The notes: generated by a model from the sequence alone, not told the origin. A stretch of DNA of 64,000 nucleotides from Microbispora sp. ZYX-F-249 (GCF_039649665.1 NZ_JBDJAW010000033.1:25278-89277), one strand, 5' to 3'. Positions 8,227 through 18,310 are shown, counted from the stretch's first letter. A program made the numbers and translations.

Positions 8227-8318
8227 CGCGTCGGCGGACCCCTCGCGCGGGACGTATTCCCAGGTAGCAGGCGTGGGTAAAAATTAACTCCATCGAGGTG
8301 TGTGTCCGTGGAAAAAAT

Positions 8319-8348
8319 TGACGGCGTCGCGAGAGCGCCCGTATTGTC
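8319..8348 (+). promoter_or_regulatory. Sigma-70-type promoter for the ABC importer operon
   Basis: TTGACG (8319-8324), an 18-bp spacer and TATTGT (8343-8348), 27 bp before the solute-binding protein start, closely match an actinobacterial vegetative promoter. Just upstream (about 8272-8315) is an unusually AT-rich patch (GGTAAAAATTAACTCCATC, GGAAAAAA) that may hold a regulator site. This suggests importer expression is partly independent of nagZ. Confidence 0.6.
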
Positions 8349-8375
8349 CAGGCAATCGGGAACCAGGAGCAGCCC

Positions 8376-10196
8376 ATGAAGCGACTCGCGGCGATCGTGG
8401 CTCTGGCGTCGATCGTCACAGCCACCGCCTGCGGCACTACCGGTACGACGGACAGCGCCCAACAGGGCGGCGGCGTGTACACGACGATCGACGGCAGCAA
8501 GCAGATCAACGCCAGCGCGCCGATCAACCCGTTCAACCCCGTCGGATCGGTCTTCTCGGGATACAACGGCATGGCGCTGGCGTGGCCCAAGAACGACCCC
8601 ACCGATCCCAACCAGTTCTACCCGGCCATCGCCAGGAGCTGGAGCATGTCCCCGGACCGGTCGGAGGTCGTCATCCACCTGCAGCCGGACGCCAGGTGGT
8701 CCGACGGCAAGCCGGTGACCAGCGAGGACGTGCGCGTCTCGATCGGTCTCGCCTACACCCAGGGCGGCACGGCGTACGCGCTCGACCCGAAGGCGGCGGG
8801 CGCCGCCGCCGACATCCAGGTCGTCGACCCCAAGACGATCCGGGTGACCCAGGGCGCCAACCGCAGTTCGACGTTCCTCGCCAACCTGCTGTCGACCGTG
8901 GTCGTGCCCGCGCACGTCTTCGGGAAGCTGCTGCCGGCCGACTTCTGGCAGACGCTCAAGGTCGCCCAGCACGGCCAGGGCGCGGCGGCGGAGAAGGCGA
9001 AGAACCAGATCACCGGGCTGGCGGAGAAGGTCATCGCCTTCGACCCCGGCCACGACGTGTCGGCCGGGCCGTTCGTGCTCGAGCGGGTCAACCCGGGCGC
9101 GGCGCTGCTCAAGCGCAACCCCTACTTCTACGCCCGGCAGAACATCGCGCCGGCAAAGGTGAAGATCCTGAACTACACCGGCAACGAGCAGATCTGGAAC
9201 TACCTGATCGCCGGCCGGCTGGACAACGCCCCCTTCACCTCCGTGCCCACCGCCGTCATGGACCGGATCCGCGACGCGCGGGGCAGCAAGGTGGTCAAGG
9301 GCTACTCGCCGGTGGCGGTCTCCCTCGCGTTCAACCAGTCGCACAAGCCGTACGACAACGTGCACGTGCGGCGGGCGCTGGCCTACCTCATCGACCGCGC
9401 CCAGGTCACGAAGATCGCCTCGCCGGAGGGCGGCACGCCCGCCGCCACCACCTCGGGCATCCACGCCAAGGCGGCCCGGGCCTGGCTCGGCGACGCGTTC
9501 GACACCCTGGAGCAGTACCGGGTCGACCCCGCAAAGGCCGACGCCGAGCTCAAGGCGGCGGGCATGACCAAGCGGGGCGGCCGGTGGGCCATGCCGGACG
9601 GCAGCCCGTGGAAGGTCCGCATCCACGTGCCCGCGTCGTTCTCCGACTGGGTCGCCGCGGGCAAGTCGATCAGCAGCCAGCTCAGCGACCACGGCATCGA
9701 CGCGGCCGTGGTCACCGCGGCCGACTACACGCTCTATCTTGGAGAGCTGGCCGACGGCAAGTACGACCTCGGGTTCTGGCTGATCGGCCTCGGCCCCTCG
9801 CCGTACAACATCTTCCAGCGGCTGTTCGGACAGGCGAACGGCTGGCAGATGTTCGGCGGCCGCCTGCGGCACGTCGCGCCGGGCACCGAGGGCAACTGGA
9901 TGGGCGGGCCGGAGAAGGTCGACGCCGGCGCCGCCGGCACGGTCGACCCGGGCGACCTGACCAGCAGGCTGAACTTCGCGTCCCAGGACGAGCAGAAGCG
10001 CATCGTCGGCGTCCTGGCCAAGGTCGCCAACGAGCAGCTTCCCGTCGTCCAGCTGTGGGACTACGTGAACACCCAGTTCGTGAACACCTCCCGGTACACG
10101 GCGTTCCCGCCCGACGACGACGAGTCCCTGCGGCTGTCGTCCGGCGTGTGGATGCAGCTCGGGATGATCAGGAAAGCGGAGAAGGGGCAGGCATGA
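8376..10196 (+). CDS. Family 5 solute-binding lipoprotein (peptide/muropeptide importer)
   Basis: A 606-residue extracytoplasmic binding protein of the SBP_bac_5 (DppA/OppA) type. The signal peptide ends in a lipobox with Cys19 (VTATACG). Typical segments are present: YPAIARSWSMSPDRSEVVIHLQ, ARWSDGKPVTSEDV, SAGPFVLE, and VRRALAYLIDRAQV near the middle. It delivers substrate to the permeases encoded next; its stop overlaps the first permease start by 4 bp. Family 5 proteins bind peptides, nickel complexes or oligosaccharides. Here the surrounding NagZ, NamZ, MurQ and kinase genes suggest MurNAc-containing disaccharides or muropeptides. That assignment comes from context only. Confidence 0.85.
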   Translation: MKRLAAIVALASIVTATACGTTGTTDSAQQGGGVYTTIDGSKQINASAPINPFNPVGSVFSGYNGMALAWPKNDPTDPNQFYPAIARSWSMSPDRSEVVIHLQPDARWSDGKPVTSEDVRVSIGLAYTQGGTAYALDPKAAGAAADIQVVDPKTIRVTQGANRSSTFLANLLSTVVVPAHVFGKLLPADFWQTLKVAQHGQGAAAEKAKNQITGLAEKVIAFDPGHDVSAGPFVLERVNPGAALLKRNPYFYARQNIAPAKVKILNYTGNEQIWNYLIAGRLDNAPFTSVPTAVMDRIRDARGSKVVKGYSPVAVSLAFNQSHKPYDNVHVRRALAYLIDRAQVTKIASPEGGTPAATTSGIHAKAARAWLGDAFDTLEQYRVDPAKADAELKAAGMTKRGGRWAMPDGSPWKVRIHVPASFSDWVAAGKSISSQLSDHGIDAAVVTAADYTLYLGELADGKYDLGFWLIGLGPSPYNIFQRLFGQANGWQMFGGRLRHVAPGTEGNWMGGPEKVDAGAAGTVDPGDLTSRLNFASQDEQKRIVGVLAKVANEQLPVVQLWDYVNTQFVNTSRYTAFPPDDDESLRLSSGVWMQLGMIRKAEKGQA

Positions 10197-11227
10197 CGCA
10201 CGCGGTCCCGGGGCGTCCCCGGGTGGGCGCCATCGCCAGGAAGGTCGGCGGCCATCTGGTCCGCGGCCTGGCGATGATCTGGGTCGTCGCCACGATCAGC
10301 TTCGTCATCATCCGGGAGATCCCCGGCAACCCCGTGCTGGGGCAGTACGAGAGCCTGATCCAGAAGGGCATGTCGCCCGAGCAGGCCGAGCGGGCCACGG
10401 CCGTCCTGTACGGCTTCCTGCCCACCGGCAACCTGTGGGAGCAGTACGTCGGCTACATGGGCTCGCTGCTCCACCTCGACCTCGGTCGTTCGCTCAGCAC
10501 GCCCGGCGTGGAGGTGACCACGCTCATCGGCCACGCGGCCCGGTGGACCGTGCTGCCGGTGCTCGCCGGCACGCTGCTGAGCTTCCTGCTCGGCGTCACC
10601 ATGGGCGTCTACGCCGCGATCAAGCGGTCCGGCAAGCTCGGCGACATGCTCGCGCTGTCCGGCTCGCTGCTGCACGGCGTGCCCGTGTACGTCATCGGCC
10701 TGCTGCTCACCGCGATCTTCGCCACGCTGTGGCCGATCATGCCGTCGGGCGGGCCGGTGGACGTCGAGTTCGTCCCCGGCTTCAACGCCGGCTACATCGG
10801 CTCGCTGGTCCACCACGCCGTGCTGCCGGTCGTCACGTACACGCTGGCCAGCTACGGCGGGTGGATCCTCGCCATGAAGTCCAACGTGGTCGCCGTGCTC
10901 GGCGACGACTTCATCCTCGCGGCCGAGCTGCGCGGCCTGCGGCGCGGCTTCGTGTTCCGCTACCTGGCGCGCAACGCGATCCTGCCGCTGTTCACGATCC
11001 TCGCTCTGTCGATCGGCATGCTGTTCGGCGGCTCGATCTTCATCGAGCAGATCTTCAACTACCCGGGCCTCGGCCTGCTGCTCGTCAACAGCATCAGCAG
11101 CCGCGACTACGCCCTGATGGGCGGGACGTTCCTGGTGATCACGGTGGGCATCGTCGTCGCCAACATCGCCGCCGACCTGCTGTACACGGTGATCGACCCG
11201 CGGGTCAGGAGCGGAGGCGCGGCATGA
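10193..11227 (+). CDS. ABC transporter permease (DppB/OppB type)
   Basis: A 344-residue inner-membrane permease with six predicted membrane helices. The N-terminal membrane anchor ending FVIIREIPGNPV is typical of DppB. The coupling-helix region is E-L-R-G-L-R-R-G-F-V-F-R-Y-L-A-R-N-A, the EAA-loop equivalent that contacts the ATPases. Its ATG overlaps the binding-protein stop (ATGA) and its stop overlaps the next permease (ATGA), so the importer genes are translationally coupled. It should pair with the 11224-12156 permease as the transmembrane heterodimer. Confidence 0.9.
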   Translation: MTHAVPGRPRVGAIARKVGGHLVRGLAMIWVVATISFVIIREIPGNPVLGQYESLIQKGMSPEQAERATAVLYGFLPTGNLWEQYVGYMGSLLHLDLGRSLSTPGVEVTTLIGHAARWTVLPVLAGTLLSFLLGVTMGVYAAIKRSGKLGDMLALSGSLLHGVPVYVIGLLLTAIFATLWPIMPSGGPVDVEFVPGFNAGYIGSLVHHAVLPVVTYTLASYGGWILAMKSNVVAVLGDDFILAAELRGLRRGFVFRYLARNAILPLFTILALSIGMLFGGSIFIEQIFNYPGLGLLLVNSISSRDYALMGGTFLVITVGIVVANIAADLLYTVIDPRVRSGGAA

Positions 11228-12156
11228 CCGTCATCGTCAGCCCCGAAGGGGCGATGCGGCCCGAGGCCGGGCCGCCCGGGACCACGCGGGCCACGCTGCG
11301 GCGCAACTTCTGGCGCGGGGTGTGGCGCGTGCTGCGGCGCAAGCCCAGCCGAATGGCGGGTGTGGTCATCGTCGCCGCGTTCGCGCTCATGGGCGTGGCC
11401 GGGCCGCTGCTCTACCCCGCCCAGCTGCCGCGCGACGACGACGCGCTGTACGCGCCGCCCAGCCTGGCGCACCCCTTCGGCACCGACTTCGAGGGCACCG
11501 ACGTGCTCGCGCTGGTCGTCACCGGCGCGCGCTACGTGCTGCTGACCGGCCTGGCCACGGCCGTCATCACGGTCGCGCTCGGCACGCTCATCGGGCTGGT
11601 CGCGGGCTTCCACCGCGGCCGCTGGGACACGCTGCTCATGCGGCTGACCGACATGAACCTCGCGATCCCCGGCCTGCCGCTGCTGCTCGTGCTGTCCACC
11701 GTGTGGAAGTTCGAGAGCCCGCTGGAGATGGGCCTGGTGCTCGGGGTGCTCGGCTGGGGCGGCATCGCCCGCGCCGTGCGGTCGCAGACGCTGTCGATGC
11801 GCGAGCGCGGCTTCATCGAGGCGGCCCGCGGCCTCGGCCTGCCGACGCGGCACATCATCGGCCGCGAACTGCTGCCGAGCATGGCGCCGTACATCGCGAT
11901 GAACATGCTCATCGCCGTCACCGGCGCGGTGTACGCCCAGGTGGGCCTGTTCTTCCTCGGCGTGCTGCCGTTCGAGTCGAACAACTGGGGCGTGATGCTG
12001 AACCTCGCGGTCTTCAACGGCGGGGCGCTCACCACCCCGGCCGCGCTGCCGTACCTGCTGGCCCCGCTGATCGCGATCCTGCTGCTCACCCTGGGCATCG
12101 TGCTGATCGTGGACGCGATGGACGAGATCTTCAACCCCCGGCTGCGGGAGGAGTAG
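11224..12156 (+). CDS. ABC transporter permease (DppC/OppC type)
   Basis: A 310-residue permease. The N-terminal cytoplasmic tail is followed by a helix (MAGVVIVAAFALMGVAGPLLY) and the DppC-type segment HPFGTDFEGTDVLALVVTGAR. The EAA motif reads EAARGLGLPTRHIIGRELLP. About six membrane helices. Start and upstream stop share ATGA. Six bases separate its stop from the first ATPase start. It completes the membrane channel of the proposed muropeptide importer. Confidence 0.9.
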   Translation: MTVIVSPEGAMRPEAGPPGTTRATLRRNFWRGVWRVLRRKPSRMAGVVIVAAFALMGVAGPLLYPAQLPRDDDALYAPPSLAHPFGTDFEGTDVLALVVTGARYVLLTGLATAVITVALGTLIGLVAGFHRGRWDTLLMRLTDMNLAIPGLPLLLVLSTVWKFESPLEMGLVLGVLGWGGIARAVRSQTLSMRERGFIEAARGLGLPTRHIIGRELLPSMAPYIAMNMLIAVTGAVYAQVGLFFLGVLPFESNNWGVMLNLAVFNGGALTTPAALPYLLAPLIAILLLTLGIVLIVDAMDEIFNPRLREE

Positions 12157-12162
12157 CCCCCA

Positions 12163-13187
<1,025 letters not shown>

Positions 13188-13191
<4 letters not shown>

Positions 13192-14207
13192 TCACGGGAA
13201 CCGGGATCACCAAGATCTTCAAGCAGCGCGGCGGGGTGCTCGGCGCCCGCGAGGTGCCCGCGCTGCGCGGCGTGGACTTCGCCATCGCCAAGGGCGGGGC
13301 CGTCTCGTTCATCGGCGAGTCGGGCAGCGGCAAGACCACCCTCGGCCGGATCATCGCCGGGCTGGAGACCCACGACGCCGGCGAGATCGTGATCGACGGC
13401 GTGCCGATGTCGTCGCTGAGCCACCGCGCGCGGCAGCCGTACTTCCGGCGGGTCCAGCTCATCCACCAGGACCCCTACTCCGCGCTCAACCCCACCCGGA
13501 CGATCCACCAGACGCTGGAGGCGCCGCTGCGGCTGCGCGCCAAGCAGACGGGCCGCCTGAGGTCGTGGGTCGACGGGCGGGCCGAAGAACTGCTGGCGAT
13601 GGTCGGCATCGACCCCGGCTACGTGCTCCCGCGCTACCCCCACCAGCTGTCGGGCGGCATGCGCCAGCGCGTGGTGATCGCCCGCGCGCTCACCATGGAC
13701 CCCGAGGTCCTCGTCGCCGACGAGGCCGTCTCGATGATCGACGTGTCGCTGCGCCTGGGCATCCTCGCGCTGCTGAAGGACCTGCGCGAGCGGCTCGGCG
13801 TGGGCGTGCTGTTCATCACCCACGACATCGCCACCGCCCGCTACATCGGCGACGACGGCGAGCTGTACGTGCTCTACCGCGGCCAGGTCGTCGAGCGGGG
13901 CGCCACCGAGAAGATCATCGCCGACCCGGTCCACCCGTACACGCAGTCGCTGCTGTCGGCGATCCCGGTGCTGCACGGCCTGGAACGGCCGGGCGCGGAG
14001 CGGGTGGTGCCGCGGGAGATGCAGCGGGAGGGGCTGCCCGACGGCGGGTGCCTGTTCGCGCGGCGCTGCCCGTTCAGCACGGAGCGCTGCGAGAGCGAGA
14101 TGCCCGTGCTGGGCCGCGACGGCGGGCCCGGAGCGGAGACTGAGCAGGAGTACGCCTGCTTCCATCCCGAGCGGCGCAGCGTGATCCCGGTGGGGGTGGG
14201 GGAGTGA
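13188..14207 (+). CDS. ABC transporter ATP-binding protein (DppF/OppF type)
   Basis: A 339-residue ATPase with Walker A GESGSGKTT, signature LSGGMRQR and Walker B VLVADEAVSMID. The C-terminal Cys-rich extension is GGCLFARRCPFSTERC ... YACFHPE. The GTG start overlaps the preceding ATPase stop by 4 bp; the acetyltransferase start overlaps its own stop. The Walker B/D-loop reads DEAVSMID rather than the common DEPVSALD, a conservative variant. It forms the ATPase heterodimer with the product of 12163-13191. Confidence 0.92.
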
Positions 14208-15094
14208 CGGACATCGTCCCCGTCGCCGTCGACGACCGCGTGGCGGACGTCGCGGCCGCCGCTCTCTGGGCGGACGCCGCGGACGCCCCGCTGCTCGTCC
14301 GGCGGCTCGCCGCCCCGCCGCCGGAGCGCGAGTGGACCGTCCTGTCCACTCCCGGCCGTGAGGGCGTCGTGTTCGCCTCGATCGGCGCGGACGGCGCGGG
14401 CCACGTCACCGGCCACGTCGACCTGGTCGCCGTGGACCCCGCCGCGCAGGGCCGGGGGATCGGGCGGGCGCTGGTCGGCGCGGCCGAGGAGTGGATGCGG
14501 GCGCACGGCGCCGCCGAGTCGAGGTTCGCCGGCAACCCGCCCTGCTACGCCTGGCCCGGCATCGACGTGCGCTACACCCCGGCGGCCTGCCTCGCCGAGC
14601 GCCTGGGATACGAGCGGTACCGCGTCGCCTGGAACATGACGGCCGTCCTGCCGGCCCGCTACGACGAGGCCGAGCACGAGGCCGACCTGGCGAGGCTCGC
14701 CGCCGCCGGGGTCACGGTCGCGGCGGCCGCCGCCGACCGCGCGAGGATCGCCGACTTCGTGCGCGAGCAGTGGAACGACAAGTGGGCCTGGGAGGCCGAG
14801 CAGGCGACCGGTCTCCACTATGCCTTCCGCGACGGGGCCTTCCGCGACGGGGAGATCCTCGGCTTCGCCGCCTGGGGTGCCCGGCCGCTGTGGTTCGGGC
14901 CGATGGGCACGGCCGAGGCCGCACGCGGGCTCGGCGTGGGCCGGGTGCTGCTGCGCCGCTGCCTCGCCGAGCAGGCCGCCGCGGGGCAGACGTCCACGCA
15001 GATCGGCTGGGTCGGCCCGCTCCGCTTCTACTCCCGGGCGGTGGGCGCCCGCGCCGAGCGGGTCTTCTGGCTCTACCGCCGCCCGCTGGGCTGA
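14204..15094 (+). CDS. Tandem-GNAT acetyltransferase, GlmA-like candidate
   Basis: 296 residues with two GNAT folds. The first (about 1-150) has the acetyl-CoA loop VDPAAQGRGIGRAL. The second (about 165-296) has the equivalent AARGLGVGRVLLRRC. From memory, a two-domain GNAT named GlmA lies beside murK in Clostridium acetobutylicum and N-acetylates glucosamine and de-acetylated muropeptides. The position here, coupled (GTGA) to the importer ATPase in a peptidoglycan-recycling locus, fits the same job: re-acetylating sugars so NagZ and downstream enzymes can use them. The conserved central motif CYAWPGIDVRYTPAACLAE is not a standard GNAT element and may be substrate-specific. Function is inferred. 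Confidence 0.75.
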   Translation: MTDIVPVAVDDRVADVAAAALWADAADAPLLVRRLAAPPPEREWTVLSTPGREGVVFASIGADGAGHVTGHVDLVAVDPAAQGRGIGRALVGAAEEWMRAHGAAESRFAGNPPCYAWPGIDVRYTPAACLAERLGYERYRVAWNMTAVLPARYDEAEHEADLARLAAAGVTVAAAAADRARIADFVREQWNDKWAWEAEQATGLHYAFRDGAFRDGEILGFAAWGARPLWFGPMGTAEAARGLGVGRVLLRRCLAEQAAAGQTSTQIGWVGPLRFYSRAVGARAERVFWLYRRPLG

Positions 15095-15096
15095 TG

Positions 15097-16203
15097 TCAG
15101 CCGTACAGCAGATCGCCGTGGGGCGGGCCCGGCGGGGGGCACAGCTCCCGGGGGTCGCGGCCCGCCTCCAGGTGCTCGCGCAGCGACGCCGAGCCCCACA
15201 GCAGGTCGAGGAACGGCTCGCAGGCGAAGTCACCCGGATAGAGGGCGCGCAGCGCGTGCAGGACGGACACGCCCGTGCGCACCGGCAGGAAGGCCCGCCG
15301 ATCGGTCACGTGCAGCTGCGCGCCGCGCACCACGACGCCCGCGTGCCTGCCGAACGTCGGGGTGAACCACGTGTCGCGGAAGCGCACGCCGGGCAGGCCG
15401 AGACCGTTCAGCGCCGCGGCGAACCGGCCGTCCGCGTACGGCGCGCCGACCAGCTCGAACGGCCGGGTCGTGCCGCGGCCCTCGGCGGCGTTCACGCCCT
15501 CCAGCAGCCCGGTGCCCGGATAGACCAGGGCGGTGTCGAGGGTCGGCATGTTGGCCGACGGCATCACCCAGGGCAGCCCGGTGCGGTCGAAATGCCACTC
15601 CCTGCGCCAGCCCTCCATCGGCACGACCTCCAGCTCGGCGCCGAGCTCGCGGCTGACGGTCGACGCGATCTCGCCCGGCGTGAGGCCGTGCCGTACGGGC
15701 AGGGCGGCGCGGCCGACGAAACTCGCGAACGCCGGGTCGAGCAGCGGGCCCTCGGCCACATCGCCGCCGATCGGGTTGGGCCGGTCGAGCACGGTGAACC
15801 GCAGCCCGAGCCGGGCCGCAGAGCCCATCAGGTCGTACATCGTCCAGACGTAGGTGTAGAAACGCGTGCCCACGTCGCACACGTCGAAGACGATCGCCTC
15901 CACCCCGGACGACGCGACCAGCGCGTCCAGGTCCGCGCCCGACCGCTGGTAGGTGTCGAGCACGGGCAGGCCGGTGACCGGGTCGACGGTGTCGCCCTCG
16001 CCGCCGCCCGCCTGGGCCGTGCCGCGCAGGCCGTGCTCGGGGCTGAACAGCGTGGTCACGGGCACTCCGGCGGCCAGCAGGGCCGGTGCGGCGGCGGTCA
16101 GATCGGGCAGGACTCCGGTGGGGTTGGTGACGAGGCCCACCCGCTCCCAGCCGGCCTTCGGCGCGCCCACCAGCAGCTCAAGCCCTGTACGCACGCGATC
16201 CAT
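15097..16203 (-). CDS. namZ: NamZ-type exo-beta-N-acetylmuramidase (DUF1343, GH171)
   Basis: 368 residues, DUF1343. Family members (Bacillus NamZ/YbbC) release MurNAc from non-reducing ends of peptidoglycan fragments. Family segments seen: RVGLVTNPTG near the N-terminus, FSPEHGLRG, DVCDVGTRFYTYVWTMYDL, VLDRPNPIGG, PSANMPTLDTALVYPG, and EGRGTTRPFELVGAPY. No signal peptide is present from the start at 16203 (MDRVRTGLELL), so it is probably cytosolic here. It is the only gene of the recycling locus on the minus strand, ending 2 bp after the acetyltransferase stop and diverging from murQ with a 29-bp gap. Confidence 0.9.
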   Translation of the reverse strand: MDRVRTGLELLVGAPKAGWERVGLVTNPTGVLPDLTAAAPALLAAGVPVTTLFSPEHGLRGTAQAGGGEGDTVDPVTGLPVLDTYQRSGADLDALVASSGVEAIVFDVCDVGTRFYTYVWTMYDLMGSAARLGLRFTVLDRPNPIGGDVAEGPLLDPAFASFVGRAALPVRHGLTPGEIASTVSRELGAELEVVPMEGWRREWHFDRTGLPWVMPSANMPTLDTALVYPGTGLLEGVNAAEGRGTTRPFELVGAPYADGRFAAALNGLGLPGVRFRDTWFTPTFGRHAGVVVRGAQLHVTDRRAFLPVRTGVSVLHALRALYPGDFACEPFLDLLWGSASLREHLEAGRDPRELCPPPGPPHGDLLYG

Positions 16204-16232
16204 AAGCACTCCGAAGCCGAGGAACCACGACC

Positions 16233-17135
16233 ATGACGCATTCACTCGCCGCTCTCGCCACCGAACAGAGCGATCCCCGCTTCAGCGCCATCGACACGTT
16301 GCCGACGGAGGAGATCGCGCGGCTCATGAACGCCGCCGACGCCGCCGTCCCCGCCGCGGTGGGCCGGGCCGTCCCGGCGATCTCCGCGGCCGTCGACGCG
16401 ATCGCGGCGCGGATGGCCGACGGGGGCAGGCTCCTCTACGTCGGCGCGGGCACCTCCGGGCGGCTCGCGGTGCTCGACGCCTCCGAGTGCCCGCCGACCT
16501 TCGGCACGCACCCCGACCTGGTCCAGGGCATCATCGCGGGCGGCGAGGCCGCGCTGGTGCGGTCCGTCGAGGGCGCCGAGGACGACGCCGAGGCGGGCGC
16601 CGCCGTGATCCGCGGCAAGCACGTCGGCCCGCTCGACTCCGTCGTGGGCATCTCCGCCAGCGGGCGCGCGCCGTACGTCGTCGCGGCGGTCGAGCAGGCC
16701 CGGCGGCTCGGCGCGCTGACCGTGGGCCTGGCCTGCAACACCGGCACCCCGCTCGCGCGGGCGGCCGACCACGCCGTCGAGGTCATCGTGGGACCCGAGG
16801 TGGTCACCGGCTCGACGCGGCTGAAGGCCGGCACGGCCCAGAAGCTGGTCCTCAACATGATCTCCACGATCACGATGATCAGGTCGGGCCGGACGTACGG
16901 GAACTTCATGGTCGACGTCGTGGCCAGCAACTCCAAGCTGGTCGACCGGGCGGCCCGCATCGTCTCCGACATCACCGGCACGCAGGTGCCGCGGGCCCGG
17001 GAGGTCCTGGAGAACGCCGGGCGGGACGTGAAGACGGCCGTCGTGATGATCGAGCGCGGCGTGGGCGCCGACGACGCCCGGGCGCTGCTCGCGGCGCACG
17101 GCAACCGCCTCGGCCCGGCGCTGCACAGTGCTTGA
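16233..17135 (+). CDS. murQ: N-acetylmuramic acid 6-phosphate etherase
   Basis: A 300-residue SIS-domain lyase that cleaves the lactyl ether of MurNAc-6-phosphate to give GlcNAc-6-phosphate and D-lactate. The signature YVGAGTSGRLAVLDASECPPTF spans about 69-90, with catalytic Glu85; the second acidic residue is E105 in IAGGEAAL. The phosphate-binding STRLKAGTAQKLVLNM motif is intact. Length matches the family. The ATG is preceded by GAGGA. Its substrate would come from the kinase at 5530. The stop codon lies in the first unit of a 15-bp repeat array and overlaps by one base the first possible start of the next gene (TGATG). Confidence 0.95.
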   Translation: MTHSLAALATEQSDPRFSAIDTLPTEEIARLMNAADAAVPAAVGRAVPAISAAVDAIAARMADGGRLLYVGAGTSGRLAVLDASECPPTFGTHPDLVQGIIAGGEAALVRSVEGAEDDAEAGAAVIRGKHVGPLDSVVGISASGRAPYVVAAVEQARRLGALTVGLACNTGTPLARAADHAVEVIVGPEVVTGSTRLKAGTAQKLVLNMISTITMIRSGRTYGNFMVDVVASNSKLVDRAARIVSDITGTQVPRAREVLENAGRDVKTAVVMIERGVGADDARALLAAHGNRLGPALHSA

Positions 17136-17188
17136 TGACACGGTGCTTGATGACACGGTGCTTGATGACACGGTGCTTGATGACACGG
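17129..17188 (+). repeat. Four perfect 15-bp tandem repeats across the murQ stop
   Basis: TGCTTGATGACACGG is repeated exactly at 17129, 17144, 17159 and 17174, followed by a diverged copy. The first unit contains the murQ stop. In the frame of the downstream serine hydrolase each unit encodes Cys-Leu-Met-Thr-Arg and supplies an in-frame ATG (17135, 17150, 17165, 17180). Confidence 0.97.
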
Positions 17189-17209
17189 CGCCTGACGGGA
17201 CCTGAGCAC

Positions 17210-18229
17210 ATGATTGAGGACGTCCTGCGGGCCGCGGTGCCCGAGGTCGCCTCGGCGGCGGTCGCGCTGATCGCGGTCGACGGCCGCACGGTCGCCGGGG
17301 CCGCCGTGGGGGAGGCCGTGCGGTACGCCGATCCGTCCGGGGGGCTGCTGCCGGAGCGGCCGCCCGTGTCGGTGGACGCGCTGTTCGACATCGCCTCCCT
17401 GACCAAGATGTTCACCGCCGCGGTGCTGGTCTCGCTGGCGCAGGAGGGCGCGCTCGGCCTCGACGAGCCGGTGGCCGCCCGGCTGCCCCGGTTCTACGGG
17501 CACCGGCCCGGGATCACCGTCCGGCACCTGCTGACGCATTCGGCGGGCCTGCCCGCGAGCCGCCGGGTGGAGAAGGAACCGGAGGAGACCCGCTGGGACC
17601 TCGTGCTGTCCACCCCGGTTGAGGGGCCGCCGGGCACGCACCTGTACTCGGACGTCGGCATGATCACGGCCGGGCGGGTGGCGGAGGCCGCCGGCGGGGC
17701 GCCGCTGGACGTGCTCGTACGCGAGCGGGTCACCCGGCCGCTCGGCCTCGGCGCCACGACGTACGGGCCGGTCGATCGGGGCCGCGCCGTGGCCACGGAG
17801 TTCAAGCGCGGCACGTGCGTCAGGGGACAGGTGCACGACGAGACCGCCCACGCGCTGGGCGGCGTGACCGGGCACGCGGGGCTGTTCTCCACCGCCGCCG
17901 ACCTCGTGCGCTTCGGCGAGGCGCTGCGCACCGGCGGCGGCCCGATCCTGTCTCCCGAATGGACCGCCGAGATGCTGCGCGACCAGGGGGTCCCGGGCGC
18001 CGCGTTCCGCCAGGGGCTCGGGGTGCGGATCGGCGATCCCGCCATCGTGGGGCCGCTCACGGACGCGTTCGGCCACTCGGGCTTCACCGGCACGTCGCTG
18101 GTCGTCGACCCCGCCCGCCGGCTGACCGTCGTGCTGCTCACCAACAACGTGCACCCCCTCCGGGGGCGGCCCGGCATCCGCGACCTGCGGCACGCCGTCG
18201 CGGCGGAGGCGCTGCGCCTGGCCGGCTGA
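17210..18229 (+). CDS. AmiE-like serine hydrolase of the beta-lactamase/PBP fold
   Basis: A 339-residue class C beta-lactamase-related serine hydrolase. SxxK is SLTK at 63-66, the tyrosine motif is YSDVG near 146, and the third motif is HSG (FGHSGFTGTS) near the C-terminus. In Bacillus the same fold in the same locus is AmiE (YbbE), an N-acetylmuramoyl-L-alanine amidase; D-Ala-D-Ala carboxypeptidase or esterase activity cannot be excluded. No signal peptide, so a cytosolic amidase on imported muropeptides is likely. The start is uncertain: ATG 17210 fits the domain boundary, but ATG 17135 would couple to murQ through TGATG and add up to 25 residues of repeated CLMTR. No good Shine-Dalgarno precedes either. 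Confidence 0.8.
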   Translation: MIEDVLRAAVPEVASAAVALIAVDGRTVAGAAVGEAVRYADPSGGLLPERPPVSVDALFDIASLTKMFTAAVLVSLAQEGALGLDEPVAARLPRFYGHRPGITVRHLLTHSAGLPASRRVEKEPEETRWDLVLSTPVEGPPGTHLYSDVGMITAGRVAEAAGGAPLDVLVRERVTRPLGLGATTYGPVDRGRAVATEFKRGTCVRGQVHDETAHALGGVTGHAGLFSTAADLVRFGEALRTGGGPILSPEWTAEMLRDQGVPGAAFRQGLGVRIGDPAIVGPLTDAFGHSGFTGTSLVVDPARRLTVVLLTNNVHPLRGRPGIRDLRHAVAAEALRLAG

Positions 18230-18310
18230 TGTTTGATCGTCCTCGTCCGGGTCAGTAGGGAGAACGTTCGGCAGGCAGACCGATCCGTCCCCCCAAGGAG
18301 AGGAGCCGTG

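Noticed and set aside
8300..11227. A 975-residue fusion of unknown sequence with an ABC permease
   Set aside because: The first ~630 codons are an out-of-frame shadow of the binding protein; the permease begins at ATG 10193.
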